Shown piece after piece: positions 33,695 to 43,661 of a stretch of DNA of 64,000 bases; positions within the stretch are counted from its first letter, which is position 1, and each line of letters begins with the position of its first letter. Source of the stretch: Bacteroidia bacterium (GTDB taxonomy: Bacteria > Bacteroidota > Bacteroidia > Palsa-965); assembly GCA_025454955.1 (NCBI GenBank), contig JALONL010000002.1, forward strand, positions 186,001 through 250,000, in the 5' to 3' direction. A program made the position numbers and the translations under genes. Under the pieces are notes generated by a model that worked only from the letters and a program-made list of their open reading frames with translations, made no database searches and was not told the origin of the DNA.

Positions 33695-34848
33695 TCTTCA
33701 TCAAATTTGAGTTCTTCCTGTGTCCATCTCAAACCTTGTGTGCGATGAACTTCACCCAACGTCATAAGTCCTTTTTTCACAATATCTGATTGTTCTTTGT
33801 CTATTGATCTGACCAAGGTTGAATTATTAACCTTTTCCACTACATATACGTTGTTAAGTTCATCTTCATCGCTTATGCAATCAAGGAGTTCTGGGCTATG
33901 TGTGGTCACAATAATTTGCGATTTACGACTTGCGCTTTTAATGAAGTCATAGAGTAGTTTTACGGCACCAGGATGTACGGTGAGTTCTGGCTCTTCAATG
34001 CCAATTACGTTCAAATATGGTTTTTGTAGCAATGCCGAAATAATCCCGGCGGTTCTTAATGTGCCGTCAGACTCCTGTGTAGCGTCAAAGATTCTGGCTT
34101 TTTTGGTTTCACCTGCTGTTCCATGTCTGAAATTAGCCACCAGATAGCCGGTAACCTGTCTTACGGAAACATCATCTATTTCACCTGTGAGACTTTTTAG
34201 TGCCTCAGTCAGTTCTTCTTCCCACTCATCTTTGGGTTGATCTTTCAAAATAGAAAACCAGTTTTTACCGTGTTCCTCCATCGGTTTCTGAGGATCATAA
34301 CTTTGAGGTACCCGTAGTACATCAGGGTAGATATTATAAACTGCAATATTTTTCAGATAATCGACAAGGGGTTTAAATCTGCTATCGCCCGATAGTATTG
34401 GCAATACAAGTGAAAGCGGACTCACATCAGGTTTAAGCTCTGTACTGTTCTTTTCCCATTTTCGATCAGTAAGTGTATAGTAAACTTTCTCCCTTTTCTT
34501 AAAATAATCAATCAATGCATGCTCACCCTTTACAATGTAATCGTACTTTTTGTGACCGGTAATGCTAAATCCATACTGAGCATGATACTCTTCGGTCTTG
34601 ATGGTTAAATGAATACTTAACACAAGAGGTCTTCCGGAACTCCACCTGCGAACTGATTTAATTCCGTGTCTTTTCGTAATCGCTCCCTCCAATCCTAATT
34701 TCATCGCATCAGCCACAAAACGTACAGCATCCACAATATTCGATTTGCCTGAACCATTCCGGCCCACCAAAAAATTGCACCTCCCTAATTCTATAGTTAC
34801 GTCATCGCCCAAACTCTTATAGTTGGATATTCTGAGTTTTTCGATCAT
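33691..34848 (-). CDS. AAA/ABC-type ATPase of an ATPase-nuclease pair
   Basis: A 385-residue SMC/OLD-like ATPase. Walker A is GRNGSGKSN (29-37). Later come the signature-like region ESDGTLRTAGIISALL, Walker B with VIGIEEPELTVHPGAV and the switch His in IIVTTHSPELLD. The long middle region is the usual insertion between the two halves of the nucleotide-binding domain. It lacks its own TOPRIM domain, and the next gene (33068-33694) appears to supply one. A possible promoter uses a T-run of the nrdA terminator as its -33 region (34898-34901) and TAACTTCG (34879-34872) as its -7, so the junction may help drive expression. That reading is tentative. Confidence 0.85.
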   Translation of the reverse strand: MIEKLRISNYKSLGDDVTIELGRCNFLVGRNGSGKSNIVDAVRFVADAMKLGLEGAITKRHGIKSVRRWSSGRPLVLSIHLTIKTEEYHAQYGFSITGHKKYDYIVKGEHALIDYFKKREKVYYTLTDRKWEKNSTELKPDVSPLSLVLPILSGDSRFKPLVDYLKNIAVYNIYPDVLRVPQSYDPQKPMEEHGKNWFSILKDQPKDEWEEELTEALKSLTGEIDDVSVRQVTGYLVANFRHGTAGETKKARIFDATQESDGTLRTAGIISALLQKPYLNVIGIEEPELTVHPGAVKLLYDFIKSASRKSQIIVTTHSPELLDCISDEDELNNVYVVEKVNNSTLVRSIDKEQSDIVKKGLMTLGEVHRTQGLRWTQEELKFDEE

Positions 34849-34894
34849 TGTTGCTGAATGTTTTGATTAAACGAAGTTAGCAATACTATTACAT

Positions 34895-34979
34895 AAGCAA
34901 AAAGCCCTCTCCGCATTTCGCAGAGAGGGCTTCTTTCTTCAAAACCTATCCTTCAAATGGCAGTATCAGCTGCCGCAGG
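34895..34979. repeat. Right direct repeat of the ATPase-TOPRIM module (nrdA 3' end and terminator)
   Basis: Perfect 85-bp partner of 32981-33065. It includes the final codons of nrdA and its terminator, so this is presumably the original copy. Confidence 0.97.
34898..34932 (-). terminator. nrdA terminator
   Basis: On the minus strand, a stem of about 13 bp with one mismatch (34920-34932 with 34902-34914) ends in a T-run, 34 bp after the nrdA stop codon. An identical copy stands at 32984-33018. Confidence 0.85.
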
Positions 34980-37353
34980 CTTCGCAGGCATCCGGGTTAT
35001 CGAGCGAGCAGGCGATTTCGGCGAGGCGCTGTTCGCTGGTTACGTCTTCGATGGTGGTGCCGGTGGTTTCGGGAGCGGCCTGCAGCAGTGCGGCAGTGTC
35101 AACCGTAAACTTAATGGCATCGGCAGCAGCTTTGGTGCGCAGGTAGTACATGCCTGTTTTGAGGCCTTTTTCCCATGCGTAGAAGTGCATCGAAGTGAGT
35201 TTCGCAAAGTTGGGGTTCTGCACAAACAGGTTGAGCGACTGACTCTGGCAAATGTATGCACCGCGGTCGGCGGCCATGTCGATGAGTGTGCGCTGCGAAA
35301 GTTCCCAAACTGTTTTGTAGAGTTCCTTGATGTTTTGCGGAATCTCGGCAATATCCTGAATGGAGCCGTTGGCGGCAATAATTTTGTTTTTCAGATTGTC
35401 GTTCCACAGACCCAGTTTCACGAGGTCTTTGAGCAGGTGTTTGTTTACCACCACAAACTCGCCGGAGAGTACGCGGCGGGTGTAAATGTTGGAGGTGTAA
35501 GGCTCAAAGCACTCGTTGTTGCCGAGAATCTGTGAGGTGGACGCGGTGGGCATGGGCGCCAGCAGCAGTGAGTTGCGTACGCCGTGCTTCATTACTTCGT
35601 CGCGCAGAATGTCCCATTCCCAGCGGCCGGTGGGCTTCACATTCCAAAGGTCGAACTGGAACTGACCTTTAGAAAGCGGTGATCCGGGGAAGGTTTCGTA
35701 AGCGCCCTGCTCTTTGGCCAGGTCTTTCGACGCGGTCATGGAGGCGTAGTAAATGGTTTCGTGAATGTCGATGTTCAGCTGCTTGGCTTCGGTCGAATCG
35801 AAGGCATAGCGCATGAGTATGAACGTATCGGCCAAGCCCTGCACGCCAAGACCGATGGGGCGGTGACGCATGTTGCTGTTGCGGGCTTCGGGAATGGGGT
35901 AATAGTTGCCGTCGATAATCTTGTTCAGGTTCTTGGTCACCACGTAGGTTACATCAAACAGCTTCTGGTGGTCGAACTTGCCCTGATCTACGAAACGGGG
36001 CAGCGCCAGCGAAGCGAGGTTGCACACGGCCACTTCATCGGGCGAAGTGTATTCGATGATTTCGGTGCAGAGGTTTGATGATTTGATGGTGCCGAGATTC
36101 TGCTGGTTTGATTTGCGGTTGGCCGCATCTTTAAACAGCATGTACGGGTTGCCGGTTTCGATTTGCGATTCGAGAATGGCAAACCAGAGATCCTGCGCTT
36201 TGATGGTTTTGCGTGCGCGGCCTTCTTCTTCGTATTTGGTGAAGAGCTTTTCAAATGCTTCGCTGTGGCAGTCGTGCAGGCCGGGGCATTCGTTGGGGCA
36301 GAACAGCGACCAGTCGCCGTTTTCCTTTACCCGTTTCATAAACAGGTCGGGAATCCAGAGGGCGGTAAAGAGGTCGCGGGCGCGCATTTCTTCCTTGCCG
36401 TTGTTTTTACGCAGGTCGAGGAATTCGAAAATATCGGCGTGCCAGGGCTCAAGGTAGATGGCAAAGGAGCCTTTGCGTTTTCCGCCGCCCTGATCCACGT
36501 AGCGTGCGGTGTCGTTGTACACACGCAGCATGGGAATGATGCCGTTTGAGGTGCCGTTTGTGCCGCGGATATACGAGCCGGTGGCGCGCACGTTGTGAAT
36601 GCTGAGACCGATGCCGCCTGCACTCTGCGAAATTTTGGCGCAGTTTTTCAGCGTGTCGTAAATGCCGTCGATGCTGTCGTCTTTTACCTGAAGCAGGAAG
36701 CAGCTCGACATTTGCGGCTTGGGTGTGCCGGCATTGAAGAGTGTGGGCGTGGCGTGTGTAAACCAGCGCTCGCTCATGAGGTTGTAGGTTTCAATGGCCG
36801 ATTCGATATCGTCTTTGTGAATGCCTACCGATACACGCATGAGCATGTGCTGCGGACGCTCGGCAATTTTGCCGTTTATTTTGAGCAGGTACGAGCGTTC
36901 GAGTGTTTTGAAACCGAAATAGTCGTAGCCGAAATCGCGGTCGTAAATGATGCTTGAGTCGAGCAGTTGCGCGTTGGCCTGAATAATTTCGTGTACATCG
37001 TCGGCAATGAGTGCTGCACGCTGACCGGTTTTCGGGTCCACGTAGTTGTACAGCGTGCTCATAGTTTTGGAGAACGACTTTTCGGTATTCTTATGCAGGT
37101 TTGATACGGCAATGCGCGAGGCAAGCAGGGCGTAATCGGGATGCTTTACGGTGAGCGAAGCAGCGGTTTCGGCCGCAAGGTTGTCGAGCTCACTGGTGGT
37201 CACGCCGGGATAAATGCCCTGAATTACTTTCATGGCTACCTCAACCGCGCTCACGTGAACAGGGTCGAGGGCGTAGCAGAGCTTCTGAATACGGGCGGTG
37301 ATTTTGTCGAATTTCACCGATTCCCGGCTGCCGTCGCGTTTGATTACGTACAT
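34966..37353 (-). CDS. nrdA: Ribonucleoside-diphosphate reductase, alpha subunit (class I)
   Basis: Catalytic large subunit that reduces ribonucleotides to deoxyribonucleotides. The protein has 795 residues, normal for the family. An N-terminal ATP-cone (about 1-95, [18 protein letters not shown]) should bind ATP/dATP for activity control. The core shows [19 protein letters not shown] with an active-site Cys, [21 protein letters not shown], the NLCTEI loop with the thiyl-radical Cys and Glu, and [26 protein letters not shown]. The C-terminal redox pair is in CEACGS. The last codons lie inside the 85-bp repeat duplicated at 32981. nrdB lies 58 bp upstream on the same strand, so the order is nrdB-nrdA. 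Confidence 0.97.
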   Translation of the reverse strand: MYVIKRDGSRESVKFDKITARIQKLCYALDPVHVSAVEVAMKVIQGIYPGVTTSELDNLAAETAASLTVKHPDYALLASRIAVSNLHKNTEKSFSKTMSTLYNYVDPKTGQRAALIADDVHEIIQANAQLLDSSIIYDRDFGYDYFGFKTLERSYLLKINGKIAERPQHMLMRVSVGIHKDDIESAIETYNLMSERWFTHATPTLFNAGTPKPQMSSCFLLQVKDDSIDGIYDTLKNCAKISQSAGGIGLSIHNVRATGSYIRGTNGTSNGIIPMLRVYNDTARYVDQGGGKRKGSFAIYLEPWHADIFEFLDLRKNNGKEEMRARDLFTALWIPDLFMKRVKENGDWSLFCPNECPGLHDCHSEAFEKLFTKYEEEGRARKTIKAQDLWFAILESQIETGNPYMLFKDAANRKSNQQNLGTIKSSNLCTEIIEYTSPDEVAVCNLASLALPRFVDQGKFDHQKLFDVTYVVTKNLNKIIDGNYYPIPEARNSNMRHRPIGLGVQGLADTFILMRYAFDSTEAKQLNIDIHETIYYASMTASKDLAKEQGAYETFPGSPLSKGQFQFDLWNVKPTGRWEWDILRDEVMKHGVRNSLLLAPMPTASTSQILGNNECFEPYTSNIYTRRVLSGEFVVVNKHLLKDLVKLGLWNDNLKNKIIAANGSIQDIAEIPQNIKELYKTVWELSQRTLIDMAADRGAYICQSQSLNLFVQNPNFAKLTSMHFYAWEKGLKTGMYYLRTKAAADAIKFTVDTAALLQAAPETTGTTIEDVTSEQRLAEIACSLDNPDACEACGS

Positions 37354-37411
37354 ATAGCGTGTGTTTTTTGAATGATGAATATGTGGGGGTGTTGGTCTGG
37401 TTTTGGCAGGT

Positions 37412-38389
37412 TTAGAAGTCTTCGTCGAGGCTGAACACGTTCTGGCTGCGGTCTGATGTTACACCGGCTTTCTGGTATTCGGCCACGCGTTTTTCGAAGA
37501 AGTTGGTTTTTCCCTGGAGCGAAATCATTTCCATGAAATCGAACGGGTTTGTGGCGTTGTAAATTTTATCGCAACCTAATGCAAGCAGCAGGCGGTCGGC
37601 CACAAACTCAATGTACTGGCACATGAGTTCGGCGTTCATGCCAATGAGTTTTACGGGAAGCGAGTCGGTTACAAATTCTTTTTCGATGGCCACTGCATCG
37701 GCAATGATCTGGGTCACCTGCTCTTTGGGGAGCTGCTGTTGCAGGTGCTGGGTGTAAAGCAGACAGGCAAAGTCGCAGTGCAGTCCTTCATCGCGCGAGA
37801 TGAGTTCGTTGGAGAAACTCAGGCCGGGCATCAGGCCGCGCTTTTTAAGCCAAAAAATAGAGCAGAACGAGCCGGAGAAGAAAATACCTTCCACAGCGGC
37901 AAAGGCAATAAGACGCTCGGCAAACGTTCCGTTCGAAATCCAGCGCAGCGCCCACTCGGCTTTGCGACCCACGGCAGGCACGGTATCGATGGCGTGGAAG
38001 AGCTTGTCTTTCTCGGCCGGATCCTTGATGTAGGTATCAATCAGCAGCGAGTAAGTTTCGCTGTGAATGTTTTCAATCATAATCTGGTAGCCGTAAAAGC
38101 AGCGCGCCTCGGGATACTGTACCTCGCGCATAAAGTTGATGGCGAGGTTTTCGTTTACGATACCATCGCTGGCCGCAAAAAACGCAAGTACGTTTTTAAT
38201 GAAATAACGTTCGTCGTCGTTCAGCTTGTTGGCCCAGTCGGTAAGGTCGGGCGAAAGATCAATTTCTTCGGCTGTCCAGAAACTGGCTTCGGCCTTTTTG
38301 TACATTTCCCAGATGTCCCGGAATTTAACCGGGAACAACACGAATCGGTCTTTATTGTCAACCAAAATCGGTTCTGTCGTCTCTGCCAT
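37412..38389 (-). CDS. nrdB: Ribonucleoside-diphosphate reductase, beta subunit (class I)
   Basis: Radical-generating small subunit. I place the start at 38389 ([16 protein letters not shown], 325 residues), which is preceded by a strong AAGGAGGG ribosome site. The reading frame is open to an ATG at 38506, but the extra 39 residues are unlike the family. Landmarks are [15 protein letters not shown] with an iron-ligand Glu/Asp, [14 protein letters not shown], the [17 protein letters not shown] stretch with iron ligands Glu and His and the likely radical Tyr, EGIFFSGSF and [11 protein letters not shown]. It is co-transcribed with nrdA. No clear NrdR box is visible upstream. Confidence 0.95.
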   Translation of the reverse strand: MAETTEPILVDNKDRFVLFPVKFRDIWEMYKKAEASFWTAEEIDLSPDLTDWANKLNDDERYFIKNVLAFFAASDGIVNENLAINFMREVQYPEARCFYGYQIMIENIHSETYSLLIDTYIKDPAEKDKLFHAIDTVPAVGRKAEWALRWISNGTFAERLIAFAAVEGIFFSGSFCSIFWLKKRGLMPGLSFSNELISRDEGLHCDFACLLYTQHLQQQLPKEQVTQIIADAVAIEKEFVTDSLPVKLIGMNAELMCQYIEFVADRLLLALGCDKIYNATNPFDFMEMISLQGKTNFFEKRVAEYQKAGVTSDRSQNVFSLDEDF

Positions 38390-38506
38390 AGTTCTGCCCT
38401 CCTTTTGGGATGAAGTGTATGTTATTTTCTGGTTATCAATCTTTTGTGGCGAAAAAAGCAGGCGGTGTGCCTGCTGTTTCTGGTTAATCTCTTCGCGTTG
38501 AAGCAT

Positions 38507-38963
38507 TTAGATTCAAATTGCTTCAGCGTTATCGCCGACAACAAATTTTTAGAAATCAGGCGAAGGTGTCAAGTCCATTCCATTAACAATGTCCCGAAGT
38601 TGTCAACACACTAAGAGGAGCTGTTCTGTTGAAAACGGGTTACAACTTTGCTCTTTTTCAATAACGGTGCGGGATGCGCGGCGTGTATGTAAATTTTAAT
38701 AAAAATCTGCCTTACCCCTTTGCATTTTTCCCCGGAAATACTTCGGAAAAATGAGCCCGAAAAACGCTTTTTGTTCTTCCGGAATTTGCCGGAAGTTTAA
38801 AAAATGGTCACATTATCCTGAACAACAGGACGATAAGCGTGTTTTATAAAGTTAACTTAACAAAAGGGTAAAAGCAAGCAAAACGCAGGTTATTTCTTGC
38901 TTAGAGGTGCGCCTTGATTCTGTTTCTCCACATCTCTTACCTCTGGCCCGAAACGGGCCCGGA
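38507..38963. other. Gene-free stretch upstream of nrdB
   Basis: These 457 bp (574 bp if counted from the chosen nrdB start) hold no convincing gene. A TAAAAATTTG-like sequence near 38550 on the minus strand is a poor -7 candidate for nrdB. No hairpin terminator of note and no repeat shared with other parts of the window is visible. Confidence 0.5.
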
Positions 38964-40346
38964 TCAATTTCCTTCCACCACTATTTTCCCGGTTACCGCC
39001 CCCCCGTTTTCGGTGGTATAACGATAGATATACAGGCCTCTTGCCAACCCGCTGCACCGCACGGTGGCCTCCGAACCGGTAACAGCCTCTTCCCTCACCC
39101 GTTTTCCGGCGGCATCACACACATACAAGGTGCCTGCCTGTGCATTGCTCACGATGATGCTTTCGGTTTGGCTGTTGTACCAGATTTTTGCCGGGGGCTG
39201 GGTGAAAGCGGTTTCTCCTTCACCGGTTGTGCCTAGATAGAAATACGTGAAATACGTCTGGTTGTTGTAGGTTGCTTCAAATTTCCATTGCCCGTTTGGA
39301 GCACCGGCACCGGGAATCATCCAGTAATAATACCACGCGGCGGTATAGTCGGGGCCATTGTGTATAAATGGCCAGGTGCCCCACACGGTGTTGTTGGGCC
39401 GGTAAATGGTGTATGTAACCTGATCGCCGCCCGAAAGGAAACGGTAGTAGAGCATGAGGAAAATGGTATCGGTGGCAAGAAAATAATCGCGCTCGTTGCG
39501 CATGTCGGTGCCGGGGCAGGAATTGAATACAGGCGGCTGGTCGTTGGTGGCAATGTGATTGACAGCCCCGTGGAAGTAAGGTTCCTGCGAGGCCCACCAA
39601 CTGCTGCTGTTGAGCGAATTGCAGGGACCGGAATAGGGGTCAATGAGATTATTATTGGCATCGTAAATTTCGAGATGCAGGTGCGGGGCGGTTGAATTGC
39701 CCGAACTTCCCACCACGCCCAGATATTCGCCCTGCACCACGGTTTGCCCCACGGTTTTTGTAGTGAGTGACCCGTTTTTCATGTGCCCGTACCAGGCCAC
39801 CGAGCCGTCGCTGTGCTGTACATACACGGCGTTCCAGTTGCTGCTGTTGAATGCGCAGTTGCGGTCGAAATTTCCGTCTGATTTGTATAGAATTGTACCG
39901 GCCGCGGCGGCCACAATTTCCACTTCCGAACTGTCCATTTTGTTGAATGCAAAGGGCCAGAGGAAATAATCGACACCGGCGTGGTTGTAGCCGTTTGGGG
40001 TATCGTATGTAAGCGAGCCGCAGTTGTAATCGAGCAACTGGTTCGGGAACTGGGGGTTGTGATCGACACCGCCCGAAATGGAGTAGAAATTATACTCCGT
40101 AATTCCCGACCTGAAACGTAGCGGCCATGCCAGCGAAACCTGCTGCGGAGTGTAATAGCTGTTTAAACGCCCCTGTGCTGTAAGTTGCTGCCTGCTGCTG
40201 TCGAGCATGGCGCGTATTGCTGCCCGCTGCTGTTCGCCGATGCATTCGCTGCGTTCAAACGTGTGCTCATGGCCAAACGGCTGCGAAACAAACTGGGCCT
40301 GGCACAATGCCGGGACACTTAGCAATAATAACAGTAAACGTTTCAT
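38964..40346 (-). CDS. Secreted M23-family metallopeptidase with T9SS type A sorting domain
   Basis: A 460-residue secreted protein: signal peptide (1-17), a LytM/M23 peptidase domain (about 110-260) with zinc ligands in NHAGVDYF (HxxxD) and APHLHLEIYD (HxH), a beta-sandwich region (about 270-370), and a C-terminal T9SS sorting domain (about 390-460, IIVSNAQAGTLYVCDAAGKRV and GLARGLYIYRYTTENG). M23 enzymes cut peptide cross-links in peptidoglycan. The T9SS tail implies that this one is exported across the outer membrane, so it may act on other cells or on proteins. The GVDY spacing and both His motifs are intact, so it is likely active. Confidence 0.9.
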   Translation of the reverse strand: MKRLLLLLLSVPALCQAQFVSQPFGHEHTFERSECIGEQQRAAIRAMLDSSRQQLTAQGRLNSYYTPQQVSLAWPLRFRSGITEYNFYSISGGVDHNPQFPNQLLDYNCGSLTYDTPNGYNHAGVDYFLWPFAFNKMDSSEVEIVAAAAGTILYKSDGNFDRNCAFNSSNWNAVYVQHSDGSVAWYGHMKNGSLTTKTVGQTVVQGEYLGVVGSSGNSTAPHLHLEIYDANNNLIDPYSGPCNSLNSSSWWASQEPYFHGAVNHIATNDQPPVFNSCPGTDMRNERDYFLATDTIFLMLYYRFLSGGDQVTYTIYRPNNTVWGTWPFIHNGPDYTAAWYYYWMIPGAGAPNGQWKFEATYNNQTYFTYFYLGTTGEGETAFTQPPAKIWYNSQTESIIVSNAQAGTLYVCDAAGKRVREEAVTGSEATVRCSGLARGLYIYRYTTENGGAVTGKIVVEGN

Positions 40347-40410
40347 GTGAGTGTGGCAAGGTGAGAACCAGATTAAAGGTAGTCACTGCCGCGGTCATTC
40401 GCAAACGGGT

Positions 40411-40986
40411 TTATGCTTCGCGCATAAGGCGGTCGGCCTCTTCGAGCTGGGCATACCAGTCTTCGCCGTATTTGCGGATGAGTGCTGTTTTCACAAAGCG
40501 GAAAACGGGCACGTTTAACTGATTGCCGCACTTGCAGGCCGGGGCGCAAATGTCCCACTGGTCGTAGTTTACGGCATCAAACTTTTTGTATTGCGTAATG
40601 CGCACCGGGTAAAGGTGGCAGGAAACGGGCTTCTGAAAATCGACCTTGCCTTCTTTCCACGCTTTTTCGATGGCGCAAAGTGCGGTGCCTTTGTCGTCGA
40701 AATATACATAAGCACATTCCTTATCGCCACCCACGAGCGGGGTTACCTTATCGCCGTCGCTGTCTATTACCCAGGTGCCCTGTGCTTCCACGGCGGCAAT
40801 GCCTGTGGGTGTCATGTAGGGCTTTACGGCGGGGTAAATGGATTCTATGATTTCGGTTTCTGCGTCTTCCAGCGGAGCACCTGAATCGCCGTGAATGCAG
40901 CAGGCTCCTTTGCAGGCGTTGAGATCGCACACAAATTTGCGTTCGAGGATTTCGGTTGACACCAGTGTGCGGCCTATTTCAATCAT
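40411..40986 (-). CDS. DUF3109-family Cys-rich protein
   Basis: A 191-residue cytoplasmic protein. The Cys-rich signature CDLNACKGACCIHGDSGAPL near the N-terminus, with further Cys residues (KECAYVYF, ALCAIEKAW, VSCHLYPVRI, CAPACKCG), matches DUF3109, a relative of the YkgJ-type Zn/Fe-binding proteins. Its biochemical role is unknown to me. I chose the ATG at 40986 (MIEIGRTLVS), which is where most homologues begin. The frame is open six codons further up. It is a widely conserved single-copy gene in Bacteroidota. Confidence 0.85.
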   Translation of the reverse strand: MIEIGRTLVSTEILERKFVCDLNACKGACCIHGDSGAPLEDAETEIIESIYPAVKPYMTPTGIAAVEAQGTWVIDSDGDKVTPLVGGDKECAYVYFDDKGTALCAIEKAWKEGKVDFQKPVSCHLYPVRITQYKKFDAVNYDQWDICAPACKCGNQLNVPVFRFVKTALIRKYGEDWYAQLEEADRLMREA

Positions 40987-41085
40987 GCGACAAAGGTAAG
41001 GCAAAGGGGCTTTTGTAAAATAGTGCGGCTCAATAACGCATACGCAAACTGAACCGCATTAAACTGAAAGCGCACAAATACCGCT

Positions 41086-43602
41086 TTACCAGCGCAGCCC
41101 GATTACGCACACATCGTCCACCTGATCGTATTGCTGTTTCCAACTGCTGAACTCCTGCGCAATCACCTCTTTCTGCTCGTTCGGAGCTTGCGGGGCAATA
41201 CGAATGATGAGTTCCTGAAAACGGCTTGTCTTGAACTTTTTTCCTGCCTCACCGCCAAACTGGTCGGCATAGCCGTCGGAAAAAAGATAGAGCATGGTTC
41301 CCGATTCGGGCTTGCGGTGATGTGTGGTAAACAGCCTTGCATGTTCATGAAAACCTACCGGCTGCGAGTCGCCTTTTATTTGTGTAATTGAACCGTGGCT
41401 TACAATCCAGAGCGGACGGTTTGCCCCGGCCCAGGCAAAGGACCCATCGTGGCGGTTTATTACCAGCAGCGAAATGTCCATGCCATCGTTTACCTGATTG
41501 TGGCTTTGGGCAAAGGTTTCGAGCACAAGCGAGGTGGTTTGATCGAGAATCTGACCGGGATCGGTGAGGCCGAATTCATTTACTGCACGTTTAAGTGCAT
41601 TTGAGCACACCACCGAAACCAGCGCACCCGGCACACCATGCCCGGTACAATCGGCAGCAGCCAGAAAAAGATGATTGTCTTTTTCGACGAAGAAATAAAA
41701 ATCGCCGGCCACCACATCTTTGGGCAGGTAAAACACAAAACTTTGCGGGAGTATGGCTGCAATGTGTGTTGTATCGGGCAAAATGGCTTCCTGCAGACGG
41801 CGGGCGTAGTGAATGGAGTCCATCACTTCGCGGTTTTTTTCTTCCACCAGAAGTTTCTGCTGCTCCACCTGCTGTTTTTGTTGGGCAATGATAATGTTGC
41901 TGCGCTGCTTGGCGCGGTAGGCACGCAAAGCCACAAAAAGCAATCCGCCAAGCAGCAATGCGCCGCCCACGGCAATCCAGATCAGGAAGCGCTGGCGGTC
42001 TATTTGCTGCTGCTGCCTGGCTTTATCGGCTTCGAGTTTTGATTCCTTGCGTGCCTGCCCGGCTTTCAGTTCGGCCTCTCGTGTGTTATACTCGGCGGCG
42101 GCGAGGCGTTGGTACTGTTCTCTGCCTTCGAGGCTGTCGCGCGCGGCAATTGATACTTTTAAACTGGCGTAGGCTTTGGGGTAATTACCCGTGCGCCTGT
42201 AGGCCGAGTCGAGCACAACGGCCGCGCCCTGAACAATCCACGTAAGGTTTAGCTGCTGTGCGCGCTGCAGGGAACTCTCGCCCCAGCGGATGGCTTCGGG
42301 GTATTGCTTTTTGCTAAAATAAATGGCAGAAAGAATGCGTTCGGCATCGGCAAGGTTGTTGGGGTCTTCTATTTCCTCTGCCAGCAGTTTTCCTTTTTGT
42401 GCATACACCAGCGCACTGTCGTAATTTTGTGCATCGGCATACATATCTGCAAGTGCAAGTATGCCCACAATTTCGCGCATGCGGTTGTTTATGCTTTGTG
42501 CAATTGCAACAGCTTTCCGGTAGCAGGTATCGGCCGCCATAAAATTTTTGCGTCGCCGGTGTATTTCGCCGCAGGAATGAAGCGATGATGTCATTATCGT
42601 TTTTTCACCCTGCGCAGAAGCTCTGCCATAGGCATCAGTGGCCATCTGCAGGGCAAGATCAAATTTCGATTGCGAGGCATAAAGCTCGCTCAGGTTTACA
42701 AGGCAATAGTTTATCCGGCGTTTTTCGCCACTGAGTTTGGCGGCATCAATGGCCTGATGATAATATGTAAGCGCCTGCGGGTTTTTTCCTTCGAGTCGGG
42801 CCAGGTCGCCGAGGTTGGAAAGGGCAAAGGCTTTGCGACCGTTGTCATTAAGCTGTGTGGCCACGGCAAGGGAACTGTCGAGATAGAACTTGGCCGAGTC
42901 GTAATTTACTTCAAGCCTGTAGGCCTCGCCCATATTGGCCAGCAGAAAGCTGAGGCGGGCATTGTCGTTTGCCTTGCGGGCATTTTGCATGGCCTTCCGG
43001 TAAATAAACCGGGCTGTGTCCTGGTTATCCTGTATGCGGTAAAGGTCGCCAATGAAACCTTGGGCGTGCGCCACCCTGAGGTAAAGCCCGGCAGGCTGCG
43101 CCAGGCGAATGGCCTCATTGAGCGTGGCCTCGCACGAATCGAATTTGTAGGAAAGCCTGTAGTAATCGCCCAGCCAGCAAAGTGCCTGTGTTTCGAGTGC
43201 GGTGCTTTTCAGCTTACGCGAAAGGCGCAGACTCTCACGGAAAAGCCTGGCCGCACTGTCGTTTTTCTGCCGCCTGAATAAACCAATGCCCTGCTTGCAG
43301 CGGATATCGGCCAGTAATGCTTCGTTGTTTTTCGGACAATGTGCCGCGGCTTCATCGGCTGCCATAGAAATGGCCGCTGCAGGTAAAAACTCTGCCATGC
43401 CTGCCATTGCGCGCACAGCAGCCGTATCGGTTGTTGCTTCCAGCACTTCGCGCCTGTATTGGGCAGCATAGGCATGTACCGGCATCGTATCATGCAATAA
43501 GCTGTCCACCTGTTTATTCCAGGAGATGGTCTGTGTGTTTGGGTCTGTAGAACAGGAAACAGCCAGACACAGCAAACTCAGAAGCATGGCCGTGACTCTC
43601 AT
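41086..43602 (-). CDS. TPR-domain SpoIIE-type (PP2C) serine phosphatase, lipoprotein-like N-terminus
   Basis: An 838-residue paralogue of the protein at 29452-31566. I start it at 43602 because this puts a lipoprotein-like signal (LLSLLCLAVSCS) at the N-terminus. The frame is open to an ATG at 43650. About twelve tetratricopeptide units (about 60-520) are followed by a coiled region, a transmembrane segment (about 547-566, FLIWIAVGGALLLGGLLFVAL), a linker helix, and a SpoIIE phosphatase domain (about 615-838) with DVVAGDFYFFVEKDNH, AAADCTGHGVPGALVS and LYLFSDGYADQFGG. Having both a Cys lipobox and an internal membrane helix is unusual, so the signal may simply be a cleaved one. It likely relays envelope signals by dephosphorylation. 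Confidence 0.88.
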   Translation of the reverse strand: MRVTAMLLSLLCLAVSCSTDPNTQTISWNKQVDSLLHDTMPVHAYAAQYRREVLEATTDTAAVRAMAGMAEFLPAAAISMAADEAAAHCPKNNEALLADIRCKQGIGLFRRQKNDSAARLFRESLRLSRKLKSTALETQALCWLGDYYRLSYKFDSCEATLNEAIRLAQPAGLYLRVAHAQGFIGDLYRIQDNQDTARFIYRKAMQNARKANDNARLSFLLANMGEAYRLEVNYDSAKFYLDSSLAVATQLNDNGRKAFALSNLGDLARLEGKNPQALTYYHQAIDAAKLSGEKRRINYCLVNLSELYASQSKFDLALQMATDAYGRASAQGEKTIMTSSLHSCGEIHRRRKNFMAADTCYRKAVAIAQSINNRMREIVGILALADMYADAQNYDSALVYAQKGKLLAEEIEDPNNLADAERILSAIYFSKKQYPEAIRWGESSLQRAQQLNLTWIVQGAAVVLDSAYRRTGNYPKAYASLKVSIAARDSLEGREQYQRLAAAEYNTREAELKAGQARKESKLEADKARQQQQIDRQRFLIWIAVGGALLLGGLLFVALRAYRAKQRSNIIIAQQKQQVEQQKLLVEEKNREVMDSIHYARRLQEAILPDTTHIAAILPQSFVFYLPKDVVAGDFYFFVEKDNHLFLAAADCTGHGVPGALVSVVCSNALKRAVNEFGLTDPGQILDQTTSLVLETFAQSHNQVNDGMDISLLVINRHDGSFAWAGANRPLWIVSHGSITQIKGDSQPVGFHEHARLFTTHHRKPESGTMLYLFSDGYADQFGGEAGKKFKTSRFQELIIRIAPQAPNEQKEVIAQEFSSWKQQYDQVDDVCVIGLRW

Positions 43603-43661
43603 TACCACAAATATGGCACGATTTACCCGTTGAACGACGTGTAAACCCAATTTTCACCGTA

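Noticed and set aside
38507..38700. NrdR-type regulatory boxes upstream of nrdB.
   Set aside because: I found no pair of sequences close to the NrdR consensus at suitable spacing.
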